From positions 1 through 64,000 of the forward strand of contig NZ_JADVOP010000016.1 in the NCBI RefSeq assembly GCF_016508585.1: a stretch of 64,000 nucleotides of DNA. The letters run 5' to 3'. Shown here one piece after another: positions 56,892 through 64,000 of this stretch. Numbering within the stretch: position 1 is the stretch's first letter; the number at the start of each line of letters is the position of its first letter. This DNA comes from Acinetobacter baumannii (lineage in GTDB: Bacteria; Pseudomonadota; Gammaproteobacteria; Pseudomonadales; Moraxellaceae). The notes under the pieces are model-generated. The model made no database searches. It saw nothing but the letters and a program-made list of their open reading frames with translations, and was not told the DNA's origin. The position numbers and the translations under genes were made by a program.

Positions 56892-58343
56892 ATGGAATTT
56901 TCCGATTCTTCTATTTTTGATATATCCCCCACACCGATGTGGCTAGAAGATTATAGTGCGATAAAAGAACAATTCAACCAATGGAAAAGTCAAGGGATTA
57001 CTGATCTTCAAAGCTTTTTAGAGGCGCATCCAGAACAGGTTACTCAATGCGCACATAAAATTAAAATTATTAAAGTAAATCAAAAAACTTTACAGCTTTT
57101 TCAAGCAAAGAATCAAAAACATCTCTGTCAAAATTTAGATGTTATTTTCCAAAAAGAAATGTTTGATTCACATATCAAAGAGTTGGTCGCACTTTGGGAG
57201 GGGCAAACAGAATTTTCCAGTACCACTGTAAATTATACGATTTCCGGAAAAAAGCTGGACATAAAACTACGTGGCGCGGTGATGCCAGGTTCAGAACATA
57301 ATTTAAAGCAAGTTCTTATTACAACAGAAGATATTACAGATTATCAAAATGCCCGTCGTCTGGAAGAAAAAAATCGACAACTTGCAGAATCTCGCTTTAT
57401 CTACTCCCCTGCTTCATTGTGGGTAGAAGATTTTAGTCGGGTCAAAACGCGGTTAGATCAGTTACGTCAAATTGGAATTGATGACTTTAGAACCTTTTTG
57501 GATGTGCATACAGACTTTGTGAATCAATGTATAGAAGACATAATTTTATTGGATGTAAATCAAGCCACGTTGGACTTGTTTAAAGCTCAAGATAAGGAAA
57601 CCCTGTTTAAGAACTTAAACAAAGTATTTGCAAAAGAAATTTATCAAACATTCCGAGAGCAGTTGATTGAATTATGGAATGGTAAGATTCACCACCAACG
57701 TGAAGCGATCAATTATGCCCTAGATGGCTCAGTGCGGAATGTATTATTGCAATTTACTGTTTTTCCGGGTTATGAAGAGGACTGGAGTTTAGTTCAAGTT
57801 GCACTCACCGATATCACAGCACGTAAAAAAGCCGAAAGTTATTTGGAATACTTGGGTAAACACGATGTATTGACCAAATTGTTTAACCGTTCATTCTATA
57901 CAGAAGAAATTAATCGTTTGGAACGCAATGTATTGCGTCCAACTTCAGCAATCTTCATCGATATGAATGGATTAAAAGCCATTAATGACCAATTTGGCCA
58001 TGATATTGGAGATGGTTTGTTGCGTCGAATGGGCAATATTCTCAGTCGTACGATCGCCAATACCGGGTATACTGCATCGCGGATTGGTGGAGATGAGTTT
58101 GTACTGCTTATGCCTGCGGCAAATGAGCAGACCGTTGAATCAATCATTATGACCATAGAAGAATTACTGAATATTGACAATCAGTATTATTCTTCACAGC
58201 CGATCAGCATTGCAATTGGTTATGCCACAACCCAAGATGATGAAAGTATTGATAACATGTTAAAACGTGCAGATCTATTGATGTATCAAAAAAAGAAAAA
58301 CTATTATGAATATGTCACTGAAATGCTCAATGAACAAAATTAA
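56892..58343 (+). CDS. Diguanylate cyclase with two PAS-like domains, second of a tandem pair
   Basis: About 483 residues if started at the ATG at 56892, where it aligns with the start of its paralogue (MEFSDSSIFDISPTPMWLEDY); an earlier in-frame ATG at 56862 adds 10 residues. It has two PAS-like domains (SPTPMWLEDYSAIKEQF and SPASLWVEDFSRVKTRL) and GGDEF in SRIGGDEFVLLMPAA, with FIDMNGLKAIND and GHDIGDGLL. Again no RxxD site precedes it. Cytosolic. Together the two genes carry four copies of the same sensory domain, evidence of duplication at both scales. Confidence 0.88.
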   Translation: MEFSDSSIFDISPTPMWLEDYSAIKEQFNQWKSQGITDLQSFLEAHPEQVTQCAHKIKIIKVNQKTLQLFQAKNQKHLCQNLDVIFQKEMFDSHIKELVALWEGQTEFSSTTVNYTISGKKLDIKLRGAVMPGSEHNLKQVLITTEDITDYQNARRLEEKNRQLAESRFIYSPASLWVEDFSRVKTRLDQLRQIGIDDFRTFLDVHTDFVNQCIEDIILLDVNQATLDLFKAQDKETLFKNLNKVFAKEIYQTFREQLIELWNGKIHHQREAINYALDGSVRNVLLQFTVFPGYEEDWSLVQVALTDITARKKAESYLEYLGKHDVLTKLFNRSFYTEEINRLERNVLRPTSAIFIDMNGLKAINDQFGHDIGDGLLRRMGNILSRTIANTGYTASRIGGDEFVLLMPAANEQTVESIIMTIEELLNIDNQYYSSQPISIAIGYATTQDDESIDNMLKRADLLMYQKKKNYYEYVTEMLNEQN

Positions 58344-58419
58344 ACAGATAAGAGTAATACTTTCCCTAAATCATCAAGACCCGCTTGATACATTAAAGAT
58401 ATGTTAAAAAAGAATGCAT

Positions 58420-58448
58420 AAAAATAGGTGCTCAATGCACCTATTTTT
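58420..58448. terminator. Bidirectional terminator after the cyclase pair
   Basis: Perfect stem AAAAATAGGTGC / GCACCTATTTTT with loop TCAAT; it serves the convergent cyclase and small gene. Confidence 0.88.
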
Positions 58449-58460
58449 TATATTCAAACT

Positions 58461-58640
58461 TTAACGTTTACCCATTGAACGGCGTGTACCACGTGGAGGC
58501 ATCCATGTACGGTCTGCATATTGCTCGGGTTTTGGGCGCACTTGATTGTGGGCAACATCATCTATATTTTCAATAGCTGAGGGCATTGGAAAAGGTAAAT
58601 TCACCAATGGCTTTTTTTTGGGAGTATTTTGGGTGCTCAT
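58461..58640 (-). CDS. Small proline/arginine-rich hypothetical protein
   Basis: A 59-residue product from the ATG at 58640 (the GTG at 58649 is the alternative). It is rich in Pro, Lys and Arg (MPPRGTRRSMGKR at the end), without signal peptide or hydrophobic core, so probably disordered and perhaps nucleic-acid binding. A bidirectional terminator lies right after it, and the gene is separate from aspC. No family recognised. Confidence 0.5.
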   Translation of the reverse strand: MSTQNTPKKKPLVNLPFPMPSAIENIDDVAHNQVRPKPEQYADRTWMPPRGTRRSMGKR

Positions 58641-58861
58641 GTGATTCACTCAATTTTAACTGGCTATATTGTACGTAAATTTTAGCCCTGATGCGAGTGA
58701 TCTCGATTGCTGCTGTTTATTTGTATTCTCTTGATACATTAATTTTTTGTTTTTCGTGAATATTAGGTCAATTTGCATAAATATTAAACGACCAAGCCTT
58801 TAAATTTAAGCTATGATAATGTGCTTTTTATTTTTTAATCCCTATAAGAAGGAATAATGCC

Positions 58862-60097
58862 GTGGACGTACGTCTCTCTGATCGTGTAAATGCCATCAAA
58901 CCGTCTCCAACGCTTGCTGTTACCAACAAAGCTGCTGAACTCAAGGCTGCTGGTAAAAATGTAATCGGATTGGGCGCAGGCGAACCAGATTTTGACACCC
59001 CACAACACATCAAAGATGCTGCTATTGCAGCAATTAACAACGGTTTTACCAAATATACCGCTGTTGATGGTACCCCTGGCCTTAAAAAAGCGATTATTGC
59101 TAAATTAAAACGTGATAATAATCTTGATTATGCAGCAAACCAAATTTTGGTTTCTTGTGGTGGTAAACAGTCTTTCTTTAACTTGGCACTGGCTTTGTTA
59201 AATAAAGGTGATGAAGTGATCATCCCTGCGCCATATTGGGTCAGCTATCCTGACATGGTGATTATTGCAGAAGGTGTTCCTGTTATCGTGAAATGTGGTG
59301 AAGAACAGCGTTTCAAAATCACAGCTGCTCAATTAGAAGCTGCGATTACGGACAAAACACGTTTGGTTGTTTTAAATAGCCCTTCTAACCCTACAGGCAT
59401 GATCTACACTAAAGCTGAACTGGAAGCTTTGGCAGAAGTGTTACGTAAATATCCTGAAGTTTATGTTGCTTCTGATGATATGTATGAACCAATCCGTTGG
59501 GATGATGAGTTCTACAACATTGCAACTGTTGCTCCAGATCTTTACGATCGTGTGATCGTATTGAACGGTGTATCTAAAGCTTATGCAATGACTGGATGGC
59601 GTATTGGTTATGCGGCAGGACCTGCAAAATTGATCGGTGCAATGAAAAAGATCCAATCACAATCAACATCAAATCCGACATCTATTTCACAAGTGGCTGC
59701 TGAGGCTGCACTGAATGGTCCTCAAGATGTTCTTGAGCCAATGATTGAAGCATTTAAACGTCGCCATGACCTTGTTGTCAAAGGTCTTAATGATATTCAT
59801 GGAATTACTTGCTTACCTGCAGATGGTGCGTTCTATGCTTATGCAAACATTCGCCCGTTGATTCGCGCCAAAGGTCTAAAATCCTGCACAGAGTTTTCTG
59901 AATGGTTACTTGAAGAAACAGGTGTTGCCGTTGTTCCTGGTGATGCTTTCGGTTTAGGTGGTTATATGCGTATTTCATATGCAACTGCTGATGAAGTTCT
60001 GGTTGATGCACTTGCACGTATTAAAAAAGCTGCTGAGTCAATTGAAGGGATAGACGCTGCAATTGCTTCTATTGAAGCCGAAAAAGCAGCACAATAA
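58862..60097 (+). CDS. aspC: Aspartate/aromatic aminotransferase family, class I
   Basis: A 411-residue fold-type I aminotransferase: LGAGEPDFDTPQHIKDAAI, CGGKQSFFNLALALL, PAPYWVSYPDMV, NSPSNPTGMIY, SDDMYEPIRWDDEF, and the PLP lysine in GVSKAYAMTGWRIGYAAGP. These are typical of the AspB/AspAT-like Igamma group. It interconverts aspartate and glutamate with oxaloacetate and 2-oxoglutarate. The start is GTG at 58862 with AAGGA 8 bases upstream; the ATG at 58857 is out of frame. Exact substrate range is not certain. Confidence 0.92.
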   Translation: MDVRLSDRVNAIKPSPTLAVTNKAAELKAAGKNVIGLGAGEPDFDTPQHIKDAAIAAINNGFTKYTAVDGTPGLKKAIIAKLKRDNNLDYAANQILVSCGGKQSFFNLALALLNKGDEVIIPAPYWVSYPDMVIIAEGVPVIVKCGEEQRFKITAAQLEAAITDKTRLVVLNSPSNPTGMIYTKAELEALAEVLRKYPEVYVASDDMYEPIRWDDEFYNIATVAPDLYDRVIVLNGVSKAYAMTGWRIGYAAGPAKLIGAMKKIQSQSTSNPTSISQVAAEAALNGPQDVLEPMIEAFKRRHDLVVKGLNDIHGITCLPADGAFYAYANIRPLIRAKGLKSCTEFSEWLLEETGVAVVPGDAFGLGGYMRISYATADEVLVDALARIKKAAESIEGIDAAIASIEAEKAAQ

Positions 60098-60125
60098 GCT
60101 GAGATTTTCAGGTAAACGATTTATT

Positions 60126-60155
60126 AAAATGGGTGTTGATTACACCCATTTTTTT
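60126..60155 (+). terminator. Intrinsic terminator of aspC
   Basis: Perfect 11-base stem AAAATGGGTGT / ACACCCATTTT with loop TGATT and a U-run. Confidence 0.9.
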
Positions 60156-60197
60156 GTCTATAGAAATATCCTGTTGATGCTTCGACTCAAATAAAAA

Positions 60198-60578
60198 CTA
60201 CTCTTTAAGCAGTAATCCTGTCGTATTGTCACCATCATTGCCTGTACCATAATGCTCGATGCGTCTTGGATCAGGTTGTGGTGCATAAGGATTAGCTGAA
60301 GCATATACTTTTTCATGGTCAATCAATAATAAACCTGAACTATTGTCGCCATCGTTACCTGTACCATAATGTTCAATACGTGGTTCTTTCATTGGTTTTT
60401 GCTTTGACGCAGGGATGAGTTTCATCGGCTGTTTCAATAAAAGACCTGAGCTATTATCACCATCATTACCTGTACCAAAGTGATCAATTTTTATGGTTTG
60501 ATCATGATGTTGTGATGCAAAACTAGAACCTGCAACACCACATAGACCAATAAAAACAAATTTGATCAAAGCTTTCAT
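60198..60578 (-). CDS. Small exported protein with three GTGNDGDN repeats
   Basis: A 126-residue product from the ATG at 60578, which has AGGAG 6 bases upstream. The open frame runs further up but lacks a site. A signal peptide ends GSSFASQ. The mature part has three copies of an 18-residue unit IxHxGTGNDGDN(S/T)(S/T)GLLL at residues 31-48, 68-85 and 107-124, joined by variable linkers of about 20 residues rich in Lys, Pro and Ala. The repeat is nearly invariant in the core GTGNDGDN, which looks like a turn able to bind metal, but no known domain is recognised. Convergent with aspC. Confidence 0.72.
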   Translation of the reverse strand: MKALIKFVFIGLCGVAGSSFASQHHDQTIKIDHFGTGNDGDNSSGLLLKQPMKLIPASKQKPMKEPRIEHYGTGNDGDNSSGLLLIDHEKVYASANPYAPQPDPRRIEHYGTGNDGDNTTGLLLKE

Positions 60579-60723
60579 GTACTTCTCCTGTGATAATCCA
60601 ATTTTTATTGTAAAGACTGAAGTTATACAAAGCATGGTCATGAAAATTACATTTGAGACAGAAAGCACTGATTCTCGATGTTTTTTTGTATGAATAGACT
60701 TGTTTTTGAGTATAGCGTGTACT

Positions 60724-61509
60724 CTAAGGTGAATGTCTTCCCTGTACATAAAGACTTGGTGCTGCACCGAGCGAACGTTTAAAAGCTGCGGTAAATGCGC
60801 TGCTACTGCTGTATCCTAATTCTATAGCAACATGGGTGATAGATTGACCAAGCTCCATACGCATTAAGGCATTGAGTAAACATGCCTGTTGCCGCCAATG
60901 ACTAAAACTCATGCCGGTTTGAAGTCTAAAGATTCTGGTAAAATTACGACGACTCATTCCCACTTGTTTTGCGATTTCATCCAAGTCCCTATCCAATGTG
61001 GGTGCTTTTAAAATCTCTAAGCACAGTGCAGCCAAACGAGGCTCCTGCGGAAGCGGTGCATTTAAAGGCAACTCAGGCATCATGGCAATTTCTTTAATCA
61101 TCAGCCGCATCAAGTAATCATCTCTCCCCTCCAATTCATACTCCACGGGGATATCAACTGCAACAGATAAAAGCTCATGTAGTAATGGTGAGACATTAAT
61201 CACCGTACAATAGTCCCATAATCCTGCCGCCTTCGCTGCTTCAGGAATGATATACGCACTGCGTGTTTTGGTCACTCCACGCATATGGACTTCATGGTGC
61301 ACACCGTTGGGTATCCATAATGCACGACGAGGAGGAACAACCCAACTTCCAAGATCGGTATTCACAGTCAATACACCTGTAATCGCGTATAAACATTGTC
61401 CTCTTTTATGGCTATGGCTGGGCAATATTGAACCATCTGCATAATCATTGCCAGTCGCCATAACAAGTTGTGGAGCATCTTCATATTCATTGACTCGAAT
61501 GTTACGCAT
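60724..61509 (-). CDS. AraC-family regulator with cupin domain
   Basis: A 261-residue regulator. The N-terminal about 150 residues form a cupin-like effector domain (SHSHKRGQCLYAITGVLTV, VVPPRRALWIPNGVHHEV). The C-terminal double helix-turn-helix shows IAKQVGMSRRNFTRIFRLQTGMSFSHWRQQACLLNALMRM and VAIELGYSSSSAFTAAFKRSLG (read in parts), the classical AraC pattern. The strong GGAGG site 4 bases before the ATG fixes the start. It is divergent from the MFS gene at 61656, which it probably controls; the effector is unknown. Confidence 0.92.
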   Translation of the reverse strand: MRNIRVNEYEDAPQLVMATGNDYADGSILPSHSHKRGQCLYAITGVLTVNTDLGSWVVPPRRALWIPNGVHHEVHMRGVTKTRSAYIIPEAAKAAGLWDYCTVINVSPLLHELLSVAVDIPVEYELEGRDDYLMRLMIKEIAMMPELPLNAPLPQEPRLAALCLEILKAPTLDRDLDEIAKQVGMSRRNFTRIFRLQTGMSFSHWRQQACLLNALMRMELGQSITHVAIELGYSSSSAFTAAFKRSLGAAPSLYVQGRHSP

Positions 61510-61587
61510 TATCCCTCCATTTGAATTGGCCTGAATTCGATACTATATGTCCCAAATATGATTGTGGGCCGGCAGATGTTCAGTTTA

Positions 61588-61601
61588 GGATAAAAATATC
61601 C
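61588..61601. promoter_or_regulatory. Small inverted repeat between AraC and MFS genes
   Basis: GGATA-AAAA-TATCC, a perfect 5-base inverted repeat in the 146-base divergent region; possibly the AraC-type regulator's site, but AraC proteins more often bind direct repeats. Confidence 0.3.
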
Positions 61602-61655
61602 AGACACAAAGTCTTTACTCAATGATGCAGGCTGAAACAGCTTGTTGGAGAAATC

Positions 61656-62882
61656 ATGCCGAGCAATAGCAATACTCTTGACGCCTCGCTTGTTCAAGAG
61701 AAATTTCCATCTGATGAACAACCCCAGAAATTTGTATTGCGTATTGTCGGTGCGATCGCAATTGCTCATTTGCTGAATGATTCTATCCAAGCAGTCGTCA
61801 CCGCAAGTTATCCGATGTTGAAAGCCGAATTTTCTCTAAGCTTTGCTGAAATCGGTTGGATCGCTTTGGTTTATCAAATTACCGCCTCATTATTACAACC
61901 CTGGATTGGACTCTATACCGACAAATATCCAAAACCCTATTTATTACCTGCTGGCATGGGAGCAACATTACTTGGAATTGGATTAATGGCGATTGCCAGC
62001 AGTTTCCATGGCTTATTATTTGCTGCTGCGTTAATTGGTGTGGGTTCATCGACCTTTCATCCTGAAGCATCACGTATCGCAAGAACAGCTTCTGGCGGAC
62101 GTTTTGGTACAGCACAGTCGATGTTTCAAGTTGGTGGCAATACTGGATCCGCGCTGGGACCATTAATGGCTGCCGCTGTAATTATTCCCAATGGTCAAGG
62201 GGCAATTGGGTTATTTGTTTTGGTTGCGGCTTTGGCCATCTTTGTCTTGTTAAGGGTCACCAAATGGCTCGTAGCACAAGCTCCTGTTCAGCTGAAAGCA
62301 GCTCAACATAAAATGACCACGCTGACACGCCAACAAGTTATTCAAGCTATGGCTGTGATTTGTATTTTAATGTTTGCAAAGTTTATTTACATTGCAGCGA
62401 TCACCAATTATTTTACCTTCTATCTGATTGAACGATTTAATGTTTCCATTCAAACCTCTCAACTGTATTTATTTATCTTTTTGGGTGCTGTTGCGCTTGG
62501 AACATTTGTTGGTGGTCCTGTAGGTGATCGAATTGGACGTAAAGCTGTGGTTTGGGTGTCATTTCTTGGTGTTGCACCTTTCGCACTCATGCTCCCCTAT
62601 GTTGGCTTAACAGGAACCGCTGTCCTCACAATTATTATTGGCTTGGTTATGTCATCTGCTTTTTCAGCTTTAGTCGTCTATGCACAAGAAGCCGTGCCAG
62701 GTCGCGTAGGCATGATTGCAGGCTTGATGTTCGGTTTGATGTTTGGTATTGGTGGAATCGGTGCTGCCGGGCTCGGACATTTGGCAGACATCCATGGGAT
62801 TATTTGGGTATATAAATTATGTTCTTTTCTTCCATTGTTGGGATTTATGACGGTCTTTCTCCCAAATACTGTACAGAAATAG
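61656..62882 (+). CDS. MFS transporter, fosmidomycin-resistance (Fsr) type
   Basis: A 408-residue twelve-helix major facilitator. Features of the Fsr branch are the opening AHLLNDSIQAVVTASYPMLKAEFSLSF (read in parts), QPWIGLYTDKYPKPYLLPAG, FHPEASRIARTASGGRFGTAQSMFQVGGN and GDRIGRKAVVWVSF. Such exporters pump fosmidomycin and similar drugs. A GGAG site 6 bases before the ATG supports the start. The divergent AraC gene is its likely regulator. True substrate unknown. Confidence 0.87.
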   Translation: MPSNSNTLDASLVQEKFPSDEQPQKFVLRIVGAIAIAHLLNDSIQAVVTASYPMLKAEFSLSFAEIGWIALVYQITASLLQPWIGLYTDKYPKPYLLPAGMGATLLGIGLMAIASSFHGLLFAAALIGVGSSTFHPEASRIARTASGGRFGTAQSMFQVGGNTGSALGPLMAAAVIIPNGQGAIGLFVLVAALAIFVLLRVTKWLVAQAPVQLKAAQHKMTTLTRQQVIQAMAVICILMFAKFIYIAAITNYFTFYLIERFNVSIQTSQLYLFIFLGAVALGTFVGGPVGDRIGRKAVVWVSFLGVAPFALMLPYVGLTGTAVLTIIIGLVMSSAFSALVVYAQEAVPGRVGMIAGLMFGLMFGIGGIGAAGLGHLADIHGIIWVYKLCSFLPLLGFMTVFLPNTVQK

Positions 62883-62946
62883 AATCAATTCAAAGATCAG
62901 CAAGGAATCCTTTTGCTGGTCTGTTTACCCTCGGATGTCAGTTTAT

Positions 62947-63861
62947 TTATGCAGATGACATCGAAAAATGCTCAATTAAAAAGTCCATAAAAACTCGTGT
63001 CTTAGCCGGTAAAGAATGGGTATTTGAATAGAGCAATTGAATATTTTGCACAGGTAAATCAAATTCGGGCAATAAACGAATCAATCGTTTTTGCTGTAAA
63101 TCATCTTCAACCAACCATGCCGGACAAATTGCTACGCCCATAGACGCCAAGACCATCTGATGAATCGCTTCAGCTGAATTGGACTCATATTGATTTCGAA
63201 CTAAAGGCAGTGTGTATTTCTCACCACGGCGATTTTGCAAAGTGTATTGAGCATCCTGCCAATTCAATAAACTGTGTCCAATCCACGGCACATCAGCCAA
63301 ATCTGAAATCTTATTGACTGTATGGCAGGCTAAAAATTCAGTTGTGGCAACTAAATAAATCGGGTATTCACCGATTTTCCGTGTTTTTAACGATGAATCT
63401 TTTAAGTTTCCAAGACGAATGACTAAATCCAATTTTTCAGTCACTAAATCATCCAGTGATGAGTTAAACGTATATTGCAGTTGCAGCTTGGGATAGTGTC
63501 GGCAAAATTTTCCCAATAACGGCAAAATATATTTTTGCCCAAACTCATTGGTTGAAGAAAATCGTAGAACACCTGTCACATTGGTTGCCAAGTTTTGGCT
63601 GCGTTCAAATGCCTCATTAATCTGTAACTGAATTTGCTTGAAATCATCGTAAAAATTTTTACCGATTTCAGTCAACGCAATATTGCGCGTATTTCGAATC
63701 AACAAACTAGCATCTAACGACTGCTCCAATTGTTTGATATCGATACTGACCATTGAACGGCTCAGCCCCAAAATTTCAGCAGCTTTGGTAAAAGATCCAG
63801 AATCAACCACCTGTAAAAAAGTGGCAATCTGTTTGAAATTTTTCTGCATGAAATCACTCAT
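62947..63861 (-). CDS. LysR-family transcriptional regulator
   Basis: A 304-residue LysR protein. The N-terminal winged helix is MQKNFKQIATFLQVVDSGSFTKAAEILGLSRSMVSIDIKQLEQSL (read in parts), TEIGKNFYDDF; the effector domain has KLDLVIRLGNLKDSSLKTRKIG, of the CrgA-like branch. The start may be ATG 63861 or the later ATG 63849. A 7-base inverted repeat around the first ATG (63860-63882) suggests autoregulation. The divergent gene at 63950 is the probable target. Confidence 0.92.
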   Translation of the reverse strand: MSDFMQKNFKQIATFLQVVDSGSFTKAAEILGLSRSMVSIDIKQLEQSLDASLLIRNTRNIALTEIGKNFYDDFKQIQLQINEAFERSQNLATNVTGVLRFSSTNEFGQKYILPLLGKFCRHYPKLQLQYTFNSSLDDLVTEKLDLVIRLGNLKDSSLKTRKIGEYPIYLVATTEFLACHTVNKISDLADVPWIGHSLLNWQDAQYTLQNRRGEKYTLPLVRNQYESNSAEAIHQMVLASMGVAICPAWLVEDDLQQKRLIRLLPEFDLPVQNIQLLYSNTHSLPAKTRVFMDFLIEHFSMSSA

Positions 63862-63882
63862 TGTTTGAGATTATTAAACAAT
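63860..63882. promoter_or_regulatory. Inverted repeat at the LysR gene start
   Basis: ATTGTTT (63860-63866) / AAACAAT (63876-63882) with a 9-base spacer, the T-N11-A-like symmetry usual for LysR sites, overlapping the first ATG. It fits an autoregulatory operator shared with the divergent gene at 63950. Confidence 0.55.
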
Positions 63883-63949
63883 GATTTTACTGCGCATGCA
63901 TCGACAATAAAAGCACAGCAACGTACGCTCCATGACCTTGGAGGTTACA

Positions 63950-64000
63950 ATGTCTTATCGTTATAAAATAGCAACCATGTTTTTACTTGGGTTCTTTATT
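63950..64000 (+). CDS. Start of a membrane protein, cut by the window edge
   Basis: A GGAGG site precedes an ATG at 63950. The first 17 codons encode a basic N-terminus followed by a hydrophobic run (ATMFLLGFFI), so a signal peptide or first membrane helix. It is divergent from the LysR regulator at 62947, which likely controls it. Nothing more can be said from this piece. Confidence 0.7.
   Translation, partial: MSYRYKIATMFLLGFFI

Noticed and set aside
60579..60767. Longer N-terminus of the repeat protein
   Set aside because: The frame is open but overlaps the AraC gene end; the ATG at 60578 has an excellent ribosome site and yields a proper signal peptide.

Overview
The window looks like a stretch of an Acinetobacter chromosome. 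The DNA is AT-rich. The protein set and gene orders are those of that genus: nudJ-mnmA-hflD-purB, cstA-ybdD, surE next to nlpD, an MCR_0457-type exported pair, an A1S_2505-type protein beside uvrB, and a long GAPDH. The species was not determined. Assignments come from reading motifs and gene order, not from a database search.

Region 1 (1 to about 5.23 kb) is the right-hand part of an integrative element inserted at the 3' end of a tRNA-Val(GAC) gene. Reading inward from the tRNA it holds a P4-type tyrosine integrase, a small unknown gene, a two-gene Septu-type anti-phage operon (ptuA ATPase and ptuB HNH nuclease), an XRE-type repressor with a cluster of AGTC/GACT half-sites in front of it, and a divergent acidic lipoprotein. 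The second half of ptuB is out of frame by one base. The left end of the element lies outside the window.

Region 2 (5.3 to 31.6 kb) is ordinary chromosome: moxR-DUF58-transglutaminase operon, a ketopantoate reductase-like gene, cstA-ybdD, efp divergent from epmB (the enzyme pair around EF-P Lys34), a PilZ-like protein overlapping a degenerate FimX-like REC/PAS/GGDEF/EAL protein, rpmE with a structured leader, a bile-acid-symporter-type transporter, gloA, an AmpG-like permease carrying a large adhesin-Ig-like insertion, a LonB/LonH-type protease, grxD, argD, a LysR regulator, and surE followed by a catalytically degenerate NlpD.

Region 3 (32 to 46.6 kb): tandem MCR_0457-like exported proteins, a D,D-carboxypeptidase, a gamma-class carbonic anhydrase, a three-gene envelope operon (beta-barrel, periplasmic Ntn amidase, lipoprotein), nudJ-mnmA-hflD-purB with a long inverted repeat in the purB leader, a DUF2238 membrane protein, a divergent hxlR/qorB pair, and two overlapping-type paralogues with one membrane anchor and long proline-punctuated beta repeats.

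Region 4 (46.7 to 64 kb): long-form GAPDH, a 566-residue unknown, an EamA/RarD transporter, a lipocalin, uvrB, the macro-like A1S_2505-type protein, two tandem PAS-PAS-GGDEF diguanylate cyclases, an aspartate-type aminotransferase, a small exported protein with three copies of a GTGNDGDN repeat, an AraC regulator divergent from an Fsr-like MFS transporter, a LysR regulator, and the first codons of a membrane protein running off the end.

Most transcription units end in clear intrinsic terminators, many of them bidirectional. The most interesting points are the frameshifted Septu system and its island regulatory sites, the Ig-like insertion in AmpG, the beta-repeat pair, the GTGNDGDN repeat protein, the tandem cyclases lacking inhibitory sites, and the rpmE and purB leader structures.
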